This document shows positions 1 through 8,375 of a stretch of DNA of 64,000 nt, in pieces. Location: contig NZ_JAGEOJ010000016.1 of assembly GCF_017573505.1 (NCBI RefSeq), positions 124,001 through 188,000 of the forward strand. Direction: 5' to 3'. The position numbers were made by a program, and so were the translations under genes. The notes beneath the pieces are model-generated. The model was not told where the DNA came from and did no database searches. It worked only from the letters and a program-made list of their open reading frames with translations. The DNA is from Actinomadura barringtoniae (GTDB lineage Bacteria; Actinomycetota; Actinomycetes; Streptosporangiales; Streptosporangiaceae). Position 1 is the stretch's first letter. Every line of letters begins with the position of its first letter.

Positions 1-59
1 CCTGAGTGTTCACCCGCAGGTCACCGAGCGGCGGCGGCGCGATCCCTTGAAAGTGCGGC

Positions 60-569
60 TCAGTTGACGACGGCCCAGATCTGGGCCAGGTTCAGCCGGT
101 CGCCCGACGAGGTGCAGGTGAAGACCTTGACGAGGTTGCTGAAGGTGTCCAGGCAGTTCTGGAACTGGAGCCCCGACTGCAGGGTGTTGCCCCCGCCGCC
201 CAGGCCGAACGTTCCGCTGGCGATCCACTGCTGTGCCAGGTTGTTCCCGTCGCAGGGGTGCATGACCACCGCGGCGCCGAACGCGCCGGACTCCGCGGTG
301 ACGCACCGGCCGGTGTGCGGGTTGCGCAGCAGCCAGACGCGGGAGCGCACCTGGATGGGATCCCAGAGCTGGTTCTCCGAGGCCTTGCAGGTGAAGCGCT
401 GCAGCGGGGCGCCGTCGTTGGGGCTGTCGCCGACGATGTCCAGGCACTTGCCCTGTTCGGCCTCCTTGATGTGCAGCTCTGAGGCGTGGGCGGTCCCCGG
501 CAACAGCCAGGCCATGGCCACCATCGCCACGGTGCTCAGCGTGCCGGCGGCTCGGAGACGACCCATCAT
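60..569 (-). CDS. Secreted ricin-type beta-trefoil lectin protein
   Basis: A 169-residue protein with a Sec signal peptide (about residues 1-29, hydrophobic core then AHA-S). The remainder is a ricin B-type lectin module: the QxW-like signatures NQLWDP, AQQWIA and AQIWAV are visible, along with paired cysteines (GKCLD, GRCVT, QNCLD). It should bind sugars outside the cell and has no catalytic domain. It is the third minus-strand gene after the GH20 and GH27 enzymes, which carry the same type of module, so a shared role in glycan binding is likely. The gap to the GH27 stop is 164 bp and holds a 13-bp tandem repeat. The target sugar cannot be read from sequence. Confidence 0.8.
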   Translation of the reverse strand: MMGRLRAAGTLSTVAMVAMAWLLPGTAHASELHIKEAEQGKCLDIVGDSPNDGAPLQRFTCKASENQLWDPIQVRSRVWLLRNPHTGRCVTAESGAFGAAVVMHPCDGNNLAQQWIASGTFGLGGGGNTLQSGLQFQNCLDTFSNLVKVFTCTSSGDRLNLAQIWAVVN

Positions 570-642
570 GACGTTCTCCCTCCACGGGACGAGGTTCTGT
601 CACCTTGGAGGCGTTCCATTTCGTTCCACCGCAGGCAGACGA

Positions 643-705
643 CCTGGCCGGGCTTCCTGGCCGGGCTTCCTGGCCGGGCTTCCTGGCCGGGCTTCCTGGC
701 CGGGC
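643..705. repeat. 13-bp tandem repeat, 4.8 copies
   Basis: The unit CCTGGCCGGGCTT is repeated perfectly four times (643-694) plus 11 bases of a fifth copy. It lies between the GH27 stop and the lectin start. The unit is not a multiple of three, as expected for non-coding sequence, and it could fold or affect read-through. Confidence 0.95.
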
Positions 706-733
706 AGCCTGCCTGCGGCGGAACGGGCAGCGG

Positions 734-2512
734 TCAGTTGGGGAGCGCCCAGGCCTGGTTGGACTGGTGGGTGCCGCAGGTCCAGGTGTCGATCTTGGTG
801 AGGTCGGCCGTTCCGCCGCCGTAGACGTCGAGGCACAGTCCTGACGCGGTGCTGGTGACGGTGCCGTCGGGGCGTGCGGACCAGCGCTGGGTCGTGGCTC
901 CTGTGCAGGAGGACAGGACGGCGGCGCTCCCGGCGGTCGTGCCGCTGGCGGTGAGGCACTTGCCGAGTGAACGGTAGGTGCCGTCGGAGCCGAGGGTCCA
1001 GCGCTGGTTGGTGTTGCCGGTGCAGCCATAGAGGATGACCGGCGTGCCGTCGGTGGTGCCGCTGTTGGTGATGTCCAGGCACTTGGCTCCGTCGCCGGTG
1101 ACCTGGCCGGTCGGGACCGTGGTGCAGGTGGAGGACGGGGTGAGGCGCCAGATCGCGGTGCCGTGCGAGGGGACGCCGGCCGTGAGGGAGGTGACTCCGG
1201 ACGTCGTGGAGCCCGTCCAGAGGTCCTTGGCCGCGGCGGTGCAGCCGTTCAGGCCGATGGTCGACAGCGGGGTCGTGATCGTCTGCGTTGAGGCGGTGCG
1301 GTTGAGGACGGCGACGGCCCGGTCTCCGTTGGCCAGCGGCCGGGCGAGGACGTCCGTGCTGCCGTTCGAGGACACGACGCCCGCCTGGCGGCCGGCGGAG
1401 TCCTGGTCGACCGCGATGAGGTTGGTGTTGCCGAGTGCCGCAAGGCCCGCGGAGCTGAGCGAGTTGACCTTCGACGACAGGATCATCGGGGCGGCCTGCA
1501 TGGCCCAGATCGCCACCTGGCTGCGCGACTCGTCCGCGGTCAGGCCGGGATCGCCCGCGATGAGGAAGTCGGGGTCGTTCCAGTTGCCGGGCTTGGCGTA
1601 GCGGCCGATCCAGCGGTTGTAGCCGTAGTTGCCCAGCACGCTCCCCCACCGCGACGCGTTCGGGTTGGAGGCGTTGTAGGTCGCGATGTCGTAGCCCTCA
1701 CGCCAGAGCTGGCCGTCACCACCGACCCATCCGAGGACGCTGAACCACGCCGGGTTGCCCCACTCGCCGCTCTGGAAGTACGCCGGGGCCGACTCGGAGA
1801 AGACGATGGAACGGCCCGAGCCCGCGAGCGCGGCGGCCTGGGCGTCGTAGGCGGTCTTGTACGCCTGTTCCTTGGTCTGACCTGATGGGACGTAGACGTT
1901 GCAGCCGTCGAGCTTGAGGTAGTCCACGCCCCAGGAGGCGAACGTCGCGGCGTCGTGCGCGAAGTGGTCGGCGCCGCCGCCGTTCGGCTTGCCGCTGCCG
2001 GGATAGCCGGCGCAGGTCGCCCAGCCCGCGTCCTCGTAGATGCCGAACTTCAGGCCCTTGCTGTGCAGGTACGAGCCGAGCCAGGCCATCCCGTGCGGGA
2101 ACTTGGTCGAGTCCGCGACGAGGTCCCCGTTGGCGCTCCGCGAACGGGCCATCCAGCAGTCGTCGACGGTGACGTAGGTGTAGCCCTTGGCCGCCAGGCC
2201 CGTGCTGACGAGCGCGTCGGCGTTCTCGAGGACGACCGACTCGTTGATGTCGCACTCGTAGTGGGCCCAGTTGTTCCAGCCCATCGGCGGTGTCGGTGCC
2301 AGCAGCGCTACGGCCGCCTTCGTGCGCGGCGTGGCATGGGCGGACGCCGCCGTGGCATGGGCGGGCGGGACCGCGGCATGAACGGGCGGGACCGCGGCAT
2401 GGGCGGGCGGGGCCGTGGCGTGGGCGGGCGGGGCCGTGATGAACGGGATGGTCAGAGCGATGGCGGCGGTCAGCGCGGCCAGGACTCGGGAGCGTAGCGG
2501 GGTGCGGGGCAC
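734..2512 (-). CDS. GH27 alpha-galactosidase-like enzyme with C-terminal ricin module
   Basis: A secreted glycoside hydrolase of 592 residues. I chose the GTG at 2512 because AAGGAG lies 5 bases upstream and a signal peptide follows directly; longer in-frame starts lack both. Residues 1-30 are the signal peptide, then four 7-residue PPAHAxx repeats (about 26-53). The GH27 barrel begins at PPMGWNNW (about 75). The nucleophile is D202 in YLKLDGC, the acid/base is probably D275 in WREGYDI, and the conserved WNDPD lies near 312-316. A beta-sandwich domain and a C-terminal ricin/CBM13 module (about 465-592, QRW and QAW motifs) follow. It starts 29 bp after the GH20 stop, so the two are probably cotranscribed. 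GH27 includes alpha-galactosidases and alpha-N-acetylgalactosaminidases; I cannot separate them here. Confidence 0.88.
   Translation of the reverse strand: MPRTPLRSRVLAALTAAIALTIPFITAPPAHATAPPAHAAVPPVHAAVPPAHATAASAHATPRTKAAVALLAPTPPMGWNNWAHYECDINESVVLENADALVSTGLAAKGYTYVTVDDCWMARSRSANGDLVADSTKFPHGMAWLGSYLHSKGLKFGIYEDAGWATCAGYPGSGKPNGGGADHFAHDAATFASWGVDYLKLDGCNVYVPSGQTKEQAYKTAYDAQAAALAGSGRSIVFSESAPAYFQSGEWGNPAWFSVLGWVGGDGQLWREGYDIATYNASNPNASRWGSVLGNYGYNRWIGRYAKPGNWNDPDFLIAGDPGLTADESRSQVAIWAMQAAPMILSSKVNSLSSAGLAALGNTNLIAVDQDSAGRQAGVVSSNGSTDVLARPLANGDRAVAVLNRTASTQTITTPLSTIGLNGCTAAAKDLWTGSTTSGVTSLTAGVPSHGTAIWRLTPSSTCTTVPTGQVTGDGAKCLDITNSGTTDGTPVILYGCTGNTNQRWTLGSDGTYRSLGKCLTASGTTAGSAAVLSSCTGATTQRWSARPDGTVTSTASGLCLDVYGGGTADLTKIDTWTCGTHQSNQAWALPN
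2354..2437 (-). repeat. 21-bp in-frame tandem repeat (PPAHAxx)
   Basis: Four 21-bp units (2354-2374, 2375-2395, 2396-2416, 2417-2437) encode a heptapeptide Pro-Pro-Ala/Val-His-Ala repeat just after the signal peptide of the GH27 enzyme. The unit keeps the reading frame. Confidence 0.95.
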
Positions 2513-2541
2513 GGCGACTCCTTCTGGAGCGGCGGTGGGGA

Positions 2542-4941
2542 TCAGACGGGGTTGAGGGTCCAGCGCTGCAACGCCGAACCGGTGTCGGTGGCCTGGGTGA
2601 CCTTGGCGCCGTCGGCGGTGGACGCCGTGGTCAGGGACAGCCCGCTCGACTTGGACGCGATCTTGGTGAGGCCGTTCGCCGTGGTCAGCGTCCAGTGCTG
2701 GTTGTCGTTGCCGGTGCAGGTCCACTGGATGACGGCCGCGCCCGGGGCGGTCGAGCCGCCGTTCACGTCCAGGCACAGGCCCGACAGGGCGTTGACCAGC
2801 GTGCGCGTGCCGTCGGCGTTCGGGGTGAGCCGCCACTGCTGGTTCGGGCCGCCGTGAACGGTCCAGGTGACCAGCTGCGTGCCGGGGCTGGTCGAGCTCG
2901 CCGGGTCGTCCAGCGCCTTGCCGCCCGTCACCACGGTCGCGGTGGTGGCGGCCGCGCCGTACACCTCGAACTCCCAGAGCGAGTAGCCGTAGCTCGTGCC
3001 GCGCTGGGTGCCGTACATGCGGATGTAGCGGCCGCTGCCCTTCACGGCGAGGTCGTCCACGCCGCCGTCACCCGTCGTGGTCGTGTAGACGTTCGTCCAG
3101 GTGGTGCCGTCGGGCGACACCTGGATCTGGTACGCCTTGCCGTACGCCGCCTCCCATCGCAGCACGACGCGTTCGATGGGCACGGCGGAACCCAGGTCCA
3201 CCTGGATCCAGCTCGGGTCGGCATAGGCCGACGACCAGCGCGTGGTGGCGTCGCCGTCGACCGCGGCCGTTGCGGGGAAGTTCGGCGTCTCGGTGGACGA
3301 CACCTTCACCGGCTTGCCCTGGGCCAGGTTGCCGGGCGATCCGGTGGTCGGCCAGCCGGGCGCGTGGCCGACTGCGTCCACGATCGGGGTGAACGCCGCG
3401 TACGTGCTGACCGGCTTGGGCGATCCCCAGGTCTGCTGGGCCAGCACGCGCAGCGAGTACTTGATGCCGCCCGCGATCTGGTCCTCGGTCTCGGCGTTGG
3501 GGTTGTCGCACCACACGTGCAGCAGGCTGCCGAGGTTCTTGGCGGCGTTGTCGATGGTGTTGTCGCCCTGGAAGAGGTCGGGCGTCCAGGTCTCGTACAC
3601 CCACTGGTTGTTGGGCTTGGCCCCGCCCAGCACGTAGTACGTCGGGTCCCACGAGTCGTTGGCGATGGTGTGGCCGCGCCCCAGCAGCTGCTGCGGAGTG
3701 AGGCCGTAGTTGTACCAGTACTCCACGATGATGTTGGAGGCCGGGTTGATCGTGCCGTCGCCGGACTTGATGCCGTCGTTCCACATGCGCATCGTCTTGC
3801 CGCCCGCGCGCACGATGCCGTTCGCCCAGTTGATGAACCCGTAGTACGAGTCCTTGGCCGTGGCGTTCGCGCCGTAGTGGGCACGCGCGTACGTCAGCAG
3901 TTGCGGATAGCTGCCGTAGTCGCTCACGTACTCGTCGGCACCCAGGTGCCAGTACGGGCCGGGGAAGAGCGGCAGGTACTCCTTGATGAGGTCGCTGATG
4001 AGCGTGTAGGACGCGTCCTTGCTCAGGTCGATGAAGTCGTCACGTGCCTGACCCGAGCTGTTCTTCAGCTTCAGCTCCGGATGCGCGGCCAGGATCGTGT
4101 TCATGTGTCCGGGCACGTCGATCTCGGGAATGATCGCCACGTGGTACTTGGCGCCCAGTGCGACCAGGTCCTTGATGTCCTGCTTGCTGTAGTGGTCGGG
4201 CGAGACGATCTCGGGGTGCGATGAACTCTCCAGCCTGAACCCGAAAGTGTCGGACAGGTGGAAGTGGTAGGTGTTCATCTTCAGGTAGGCGAGTTCCTTG
4301 ATATGGCGCTTCACCCAGTCGACCGTGAAGAACTTGCGGCCCATGTCCGTCATCAGCCCGCGTTCGGGTTTGCTGGGCCAGTCGCGGGCGGTGCCCGCGG
4401 GGACGGTCGCGGCCTGGTGCAGCAACTGCAGCACGGTCCGCGTGCCGTAGAACGCGCCGGTGTCGTCCTTGCCGGTGATGGTGATGGCGTTGCCGACGGT
4501 CATGGCGTAGCCCGCGGCGGGAACCGAGGCGCCCAGGGTCAGGTAGATGTCACCCGAGGCGGGCGTCCCCTGCGCCGTGGCGACGGTCCGGCCGGACTGG
4601 ACGGACAGGTCGCCGGCGAAGGTCTGCGCCTCGTCGGTCAGCTGCCCGGCGTACGCGGGGTCGACGACGACCCGGCTGGTCGTGGTGAACGAGTAGGTGC
4701 CGCTGCCCGCCGTCCATTCCCTCAACGCGGGCACGGTCTGCGGCGCCGCGGCGACCGCGCGGGAGGGAAGGGCTGTGGCGGTGGCGGCTCGGGGGGTGGC
4801 GGTGGCGGCTCGGGAGGCGGAGGTGGCGGCTTGGGAGGTGGCGGGAGCGACGGCGGTCACGAAGCCCGCCGTGACGACGCATGTCAGTACATGAAGGAAG
4901 CTGCGCACAAACGGGATGTTACGAACAGCTTCTTGCAGCAT
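2542..4941 (-). CDS. GH20 beta-N-acetylhexosaminidase with CBM32 and ricin modules
   Basis: A secreted enzyme of 799 residues. After the signal peptide (about 1-38) and three Ala/Thr-rich heptad repeats comes a GH20 N-terminal domain (about 75-190), then the GH20 barrel with MTDMGRKF, FHLSD and the catalytic pair D336-E337 in HLGADEY. A discoidin/F5-8C (CBM32) domain follows (VSSTETPNF to EFEVYG), and a ricin/CBM13 module ends the protein (QQWRL, QHWTL, QRWTL). It should release terminal GlcNAc or GalNAc from chitin fragments or glycoproteins outside the cell. Start choice is ATG 4941; a TTG one codon upstream is possible. It is the first gene of the lectin-hydrolase group. Confidence 0.9.
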   Translation of the reverse strand: MLQEAVRNIPFVRSFLHVLTCVVTAGFVTAVAPATSQAATSASRAATATPRAATATALPSRAVAAAPQTVPALREWTAGSGTYSFTTTSRVVVDPAYAGQLTDEAQTFAGDLSVQSGRTVATAQGTPASGDIYLTLGASVPAAGYAMTVGNAITITGKDDTGAFYGTRTVLQLLHQAATVPAGTARDWPSKPERGLMTDMGRKFFTVDWVKRHIKELAYLKMNTYHFHLSDTFGFRLESSSHPEIVSPDHYSKQDIKDLVALGAKYHVAIIPEIDVPGHMNTILAAHPELKLKNSSGQARDDFIDLSKDASYTLISDLIKEYLPLFPGPYWHLGADEYVSDYGSYPQLLTYARAHYGANATAKDSYYGFINWANGIVRAGGKTMRMWNDGIKSGDGTINPASNIIVEYWYNYGLTPQQLLGRGHTIANDSWDPTYYVLGGAKPNNQWVYETWTPDLFQGDNTIDNAAKNLGSLLHVWCDNPNAETEDQIAGGIKYSLRVLAQQTWGSPKPVSTYAAFTPIVDAVGHAPGWPTTGSPGNLAQGKPVKVSSTETPNFPATAAVDGDATTRWSSAYADPSWIQVDLGSAVPIERVVLRWEAAYGKAYQIQVSPDGTTWTNVYTTTTGDGGVDDLAVKGSGRYIRMYGTQRGTSYGYSLWEFEVYGAAATTATVVTGGKALDDPASSTSPGTQLVTWTVHGGPNQQWRLTPNADGTRTLVNALSGLCLDVNGGSTAPGAAVIQWTCTGNDNQHWTLTTANGLTKIASKSSGLSLTTASTADGAKVTQATDTGSALQRWTLNPV
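4774..4836 (-). repeat. 21-bp in-frame tandem repeat (AATxxxR)
   Basis: Three 21-bp units (4774-4794, 4795-4815, 4816-4836) encode Ala-Ala-Thr-rich heptads just behind the GH20 signal peptide. The position, phase and unit length match the repeat in the neighbouring GH27 gene. Confidence 0.88.
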
Positions 4942-5191
4942 CAACGCGGATCCCGGCTGTCACGAAGGCCTCATGTGGCCAACCATGTCCGATTCGAGTA
5001 ACCCTTGACCCCCGCCTCACAGGCGTCCATAGTCATGGCACCTCCATGCCTCCTCATGCTTGAAAACTCACCCAAACCTGCAAGTCTGCTCATTTCCCCT
5101 GCTCCGCCACCTTTTTCTGTTTCTGACAGAACCTCGTGTGGCGGATCGGCGTTCTTGGTTTGTCAGATCGCCGATACGGAAGGGGAACCAG
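4942..5191. other. Intergenic region between divergent genes
   Basis: About 250 bp between the divergent GH20 gene and the DUF4232 gene must hold both promoters. I see no convincing -35/-10 pair, palindrome or structured RNA here. Confidence 0.5.
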
Positions 5192-5773
5192 ATGAGGGTC
5201 ATCGGCTTCAAGACGAGCAAGAGGGCACGCGCGGGGGTCATCATCGGAGTCACGGCGGCCGGCCTGGGCGCCGCGGCGGTGGCCTCCGCCTCCACGTCCG
5301 CCCCGTTCTCCACCGCGACGACGCCCCGGTGCCACACCGGCGGCCTGTCGCTGTCACTGCTGCCGGAGACAGCCCACCGGCACCACGGCGGCGGCATGAA
5401 CCACCAGGGCGCCACGGTCGCGCTGAAGAACGTCGGCAAGCACGCCTGCCACGTGAACGGCTACCCCGGTGCCGCGATGAGGACCGCGAAGGGCTCGATC
5501 ATCGCTCCCGCGCGGGTGGTCCGGGGCCGTACCTACTACGCCGCCGATCCGAAGCCGCACACGTTCGTGCTGGCTCCGGGCAAGAGCGCCTACGCCGAGC
5601 TCGGCTGGACGTCGGCGGACGGCACGCGTCCCACGGCCGAGGCGGCCTCGATCATCGTCACTCCGCCCAACGAGCGCACGTACCGTACGACCGGGCTGCG
5701 CACCGTCCTGGGCGGGGACCGTACGATCACGGCGACCGCACTGTCGGCCGCCCCCGCGCACCTGCCCTCCTGA
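5192..5773 (+). CDS. Secreted DUF4232 protein
   Basis: A 193-residue exported protein. ATG 5192 is preferred because GGAAGGGGAA lies just upstream and MRVIGFK leads into a signal peptide (KRARAGVIIGVTAAGL, cleavage near ASAS-T). The mature part is a DUF4232 domain: it opens with a cysteine (PRCHTGGLSLSL), has a second cysteine in NVGKHACHVNGYPG, and shows the alternating beta-strand pattern of the family. The family has no established enzymatic role and is frequent in actinobacteria as secreted or lipid-anchored proteins. A SigE-type sigma factor gene follows 43 bp downstream, then a second DUF4232 gene, so the three probably form one envelope-related unit. Confidence 0.8.
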   Translation: MRVIGFKTSKRARAGVIIGVTAAGLGAAAVASASTSAPFSTATTPRCHTGGLSLSLLPETAHRHHGGGMNHQGATVALKNVGKHACHVNGYPGAAMRTAKGSIIAPARVVRGRTYYAADPKPHTFVLAPGKSAYAELGWTSADGTRPTAEAASIIVTPPNERTYRTTGLRTVLGGDRTITATALSAAPAHLPS

Positions 5774-5816
5774 CCCAGGCCGGAGCACGGCGCGAGTTTC
5801 ACCGGAAGGGATCTGG

Positions 5817-6353
5817 TTGGCGGAGACCGCGGACACGGCGGACGAGGAATTCACCACGTTCGTAGAGGGGGCCTCGCGCTCCCTGCTTCACGCTGCCGAC
5901 CTGCTCACCGGTGACCGCGCACGCGCCGAGGACCTGGTCCAGAACGCGCTGGCGCGGACCTACTCGCACTGGGCGAAGGTGCGCCGTGGCAATCCCGAGG
6001 GTTACGTACGCCGGGCCATGTTGAACAACTACCTGGACTGGTGGCGGCGAGTGCGGTGGCGAGAGCTGCCGTTCACCGCCAACGTGACTCCCCCGCCCTC
6101 GGACGACCACGCGACCGACCTGGCCCGCCGTGACGCCGTGCAACGCGCGCTGGCCGTCCTGACCCGCCGCGAACGAGCGGTGGTGGTCCTGCGCTACTGG
6201 TTCGATCTCAGCGAGGTCCAGATCGCCGAGGAGCTCGGCATCGCACCCGGAACGGTGAAGAGCACCGCGCACCGGGCCCTGCAGCGGCTGCGCCAGTCGC
6301 GGCACCTGCTACCGATGGACTCTTGGACAGAGGACGGGGGACGCCATGCGTGA
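5817..6353 (+). CDS. SigE-family RNA polymerase sigma factor
   Basis: A 178-residue ECF-type sigma-70 factor. Region 2 spans about residues 8-80 (ARAEDLVQNALARTY, then the DNA-melting stretch near NNYLDWWRR). Region 4 is about 105-165, with LTRRERAVVVLRYW and the helix-turn-helix SEVQIAEELGIAPGTVKS. The sequence matches the actinobacterial SigE-type group. The TTG start at 5817 is chosen because GGAAGGG lies 7 bases upstream; no better start precedes the first conserved helix. Its end overlaps the next gene by 8 bp, so that membrane DUF4232 protein is translationally coupled and may act as its partner. It lacks the zinc-binding anti-sigma signature, so how it is controlled is unclear. Confidence 0.88.
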   Translation: MAETADTADEEFTTFVEGASRSLLHAADLLTGDRARAEDLVQNALARTYSHWAKVRRGNPEGYVRRAMLNNYLDWWRRVRWRELPFTANVTPPPSDDHATDLARRDAVQRALAVLTRRERAVVVLRYWFDLSEVQIAEELGIAPGTVKSTAHRALQRLRQSRHLLPMDSWTEDGGRHA

Positions 6354-7137
6354 CAGCCACGACGGGCCGGATCCCCGCATGGACCTGGGCTACAACGATC
6401 CGCCTCCCCCATCGGACCTGGCCGCCAAGGCCCGCCGCAAGGGCACCGCCATGCGCAGGCGCCGCCGCGTCGCGGCCGGTGCCGGCGGAGCGCTGATCGT
6501 GGCGGCGGTCGCCTGGGGCGTCTCCGGAACGCTGCCGGATCGCGAGCCCGCCGTACGCCCCACCGGCGAACGCCCCACGCCCACCGGCCGGCCGGTGCCG
6601 ACGACGAGCGGCCCGACCGGGTCTCTCTCGTCCTCCCCCACCACATCCTCGGACAAGACCTCAAGCCCGAGCTCGACCCCGACCACCAGCGCTCCGGCCA
6701 CCACCACGTGCACCTTCACCGACCTGAAGGTGAGCCTCGGCTCCTCCCAAGGCGGCGCGGGCCACACCGACGTGGAACTCCTCTTCACCAACACCGGCTC
6801 GCGCCCATGCACGCTCCGGGGCACGCCAGGCGTCTCGTTCCTGGACGCGTCCGGAACGCATGTCGGCCCCTCAGCGGCCCGCGACCTCACCGCCAACCCC
6901 CTGGTCACGGTGACGCTGGCAGCGGGCTCCCACGTTTACAGCGTCCTGCACACGACCAATACCGGCGTCTATGGAGACCCGGGCTCTCCGCCCTGCAGTT
7001 CCCAGCAGGCGACCCATCTCCGCGTCTATCCGCCGGGCCTGCGCGAGTCCGCCCAACTCCCCTATCAAGGGGACGTCTGCACCACCGACACAGGCCGTTC
7101 CGAGGTCCGTCCCGTGGCCAAGGGCCGCATGCCCTGA
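6346..7137 (+). CDS. Membrane-anchored DUF4232 protein
   Basis: A 263-residue protein overlapping the sigma gene by 8 bp. The first ~45 residues are cytoplasmic and basic (KARRKGTAMRRRRRVA), one membrane segment follows (about 44-60, AGGALIVAAVAWGVSG), then a Pro/Ser/Thr-rich linker (about 65-115), then a DUF4232 domain (TCTFTDLKVSLG, GSRPCTLRGTPGV). The topology (short inner part, single span, outer domain) resembles an anti-sigma-like sensor, but no anti-sigma motif is visible in the inner part. The coupling to the sigma gene suggests a regulatory link, which is inference. Together with the upstream secreted DUF4232 protein it makes a sandwich around the sigma factor. Confidence 0.8.
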   Translation: MRDSHDGPDPRMDLGYNDPPPPSDLAAKARRKGTAMRRRRRVAAGAGGALIVAAVAWGVSGTLPDREPAVRPTGERPTPTGRPVPTTSGPTGSLSSSPTTSSDKTSSPSSTPTTSAPATTTCTFTDLKVSLGSSQGGAGHTDVELLFTNTGSRPCTLRGTPGVSFLDASGTHVGPSAARDLTANPLVTVTLAAGSHVYSVLHTTNTGVYGDPGSPPCSSQQATHLRVYPPGLRESAQLPYQGDVCTTDTGRSEVRPVAKGRMP

Positions 7138-7253
7138 CCCTCACCCACATGGCCCTACCGCGAAGCGAAATGAAGCCGCCGCGGAACTACCAAAAGATTC
7201 ATATATGCGGAAAACGCTTCGGCTAGAGTCCCCCTCGAAGAAGGGGTGCTCCC

Positions 7254-8306
7254 ATGAAACGAATAGTAATCACGGCCGTCTGTGCCGTGTTGGCCTGTGT
7301 GGGCTGTTTGACCGCTTTCGCGGTCTCGAAATCGGCTGACGCCTCCAAGTCGTCCGCCGACTCCGCGTCAACCGCCGCCGCGACGTCGGTCGGCTTCAAG
7401 CCGAGGCGGCTCATCGCGCCGCCGCCCCCGAAAAAGGGCATCGACCACAACGTCGTGGCGCTCGGCACAGTACGGATGAAAATGACCGCGAAGCAGACCA
7501 CGTACGTGGTCTCGCGGGTGCGCGCGAACAAGGCCAGCGTCCGGACGCTGGTCGACAACGAAGTGCGCTGCACGTGGCCGGGCGGCGGCAAGAACATGGT
7601 GCTGGGCCAGAACGTCTACCCCGGTACGGGCAAGTACCCCCAGTGGGAAGACATCTGGGTCGTCACCAAGTTCCTGCTCCACTCCGGCAAGGCCACCACG
7701 GCCACCTGCACGACGTACGCCCGGGTCGCCTCGCTCTACACCAAGCGTTCCTCGGTGCAGATCGCGGGCGGTTCCCTGGCGTTCGCCAACAAGTTCGTCG
7801 GGAACGCCTCCAACGGCAAGCCGCTCGCCTACGACATGCCCTACGGCGACCTTCCGGTGGACTCCAAGCACCACCAGTGGCAGCCCGCGCTGCCGAAGAC
7901 CAAGACTCCCGCTTTCCGTGAGCTCAACGTCTTCGGCGACGTGAACTACCAGGTCTGCCAGCGCAACGTGGCGTGCAACAAGAAGGGCGCCTCGACCGCC
8001 CGGTTCACGCTGATCGTCAACCAGTGGAACTCGACGGGCAAGAAGGTCTGCCAGTCGAGCAAGACGAGCGTCGTCAAGACGACCCCCTACGCGGTGCACC
8101 ACACCGTGGTGCCGATGTACAAGCCGCACTTCAAGGTGTCGAAGGCCCGGGGCTGCGCCCCCATCTTCAACGCCTACGTGCGGGTGGACTGGGTGAAGGG
8201 CGAGAAGGGCGCGGTGCACGGCACCGCGATCGGCCTGCCCGACTTCCGCGGTTCCAAGTCGACGCACCGCTCGGCGATGAGCCACATCTACATCGTTCCC
8301 GCGTAA
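7254..8306 (+). CDS. Exported protein of unknown function
   Basis: A 350-residue protein that I do not recognise. It begins with a signal-like segment (MKRIVITAVCAVLACVGCL) containing two possible lipobox cysteines, so it may be a lipoprotein. A Ser/Ala-rich linker to about residue 45 follows, then a soluble domain of about 290 residues rich in beta-strand-forming residues. Six cysteines in this part (for example EVRCTW, ATCTTYA, YQVCQRNVACNK, KKVCQSS, RGCAPIF) suggest disulfides outside the cell. The start has a strong ribosome site (GAAGGGG, 9 bases upstream). A clean terminator follows at 8322-8359, so it is transcribed alone or as the last gene after the SigE module. Confidence 0.7.
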   Translation: MKRIVITAVCAVLACVGCLTAFAVSKSADASKSSADSASTAAATSVGFKPRRLIAPPPPKKGIDHNVVALGTVRMKMTAKQTTYVVSRVRANKASVRTLVDNEVRCTWPGGGKNMVLGQNVYPGTGKYPQWEDIWVVTKFLLHSGKATTATCTTYARVASLYTKRSSVQIAGGSLAFANKFVGNASNGKPLAYDMPYGDLPVDSKHHQWQPALPKTKTPAFRELNVFGDVNYQVCQRNVACNKKGASTARFTLIVNQWNSTGKKVCQSSKTSVVKTTPYAVHHTVVPMYKPHFKVSKARGCAPIFNAYVRVDWVKGEKGAVHGTAIGLPDFRGSKSTHRSAMSHIYIVPA

Positions 8307-8321
8307 CCTGCCCGACCCCCT

Positions 8322-8359
8322 GATGCCGGCCCGCCTCCAGCGGGCCGGCATCGCCTTTT
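8322..8359 (+). terminator. Intrinsic terminator
   Basis: A perfect 13-bp stem (8322-8334 with 8340-8352) with a 5-base loop is followed by GCCTTTT. It ends the 7254-8306 gene and lies just before the stop of the convergent DJ-1 gene. Confidence 0.88.
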
Positions 8360-8375
8360 CCGCCCATCAGGGCAA

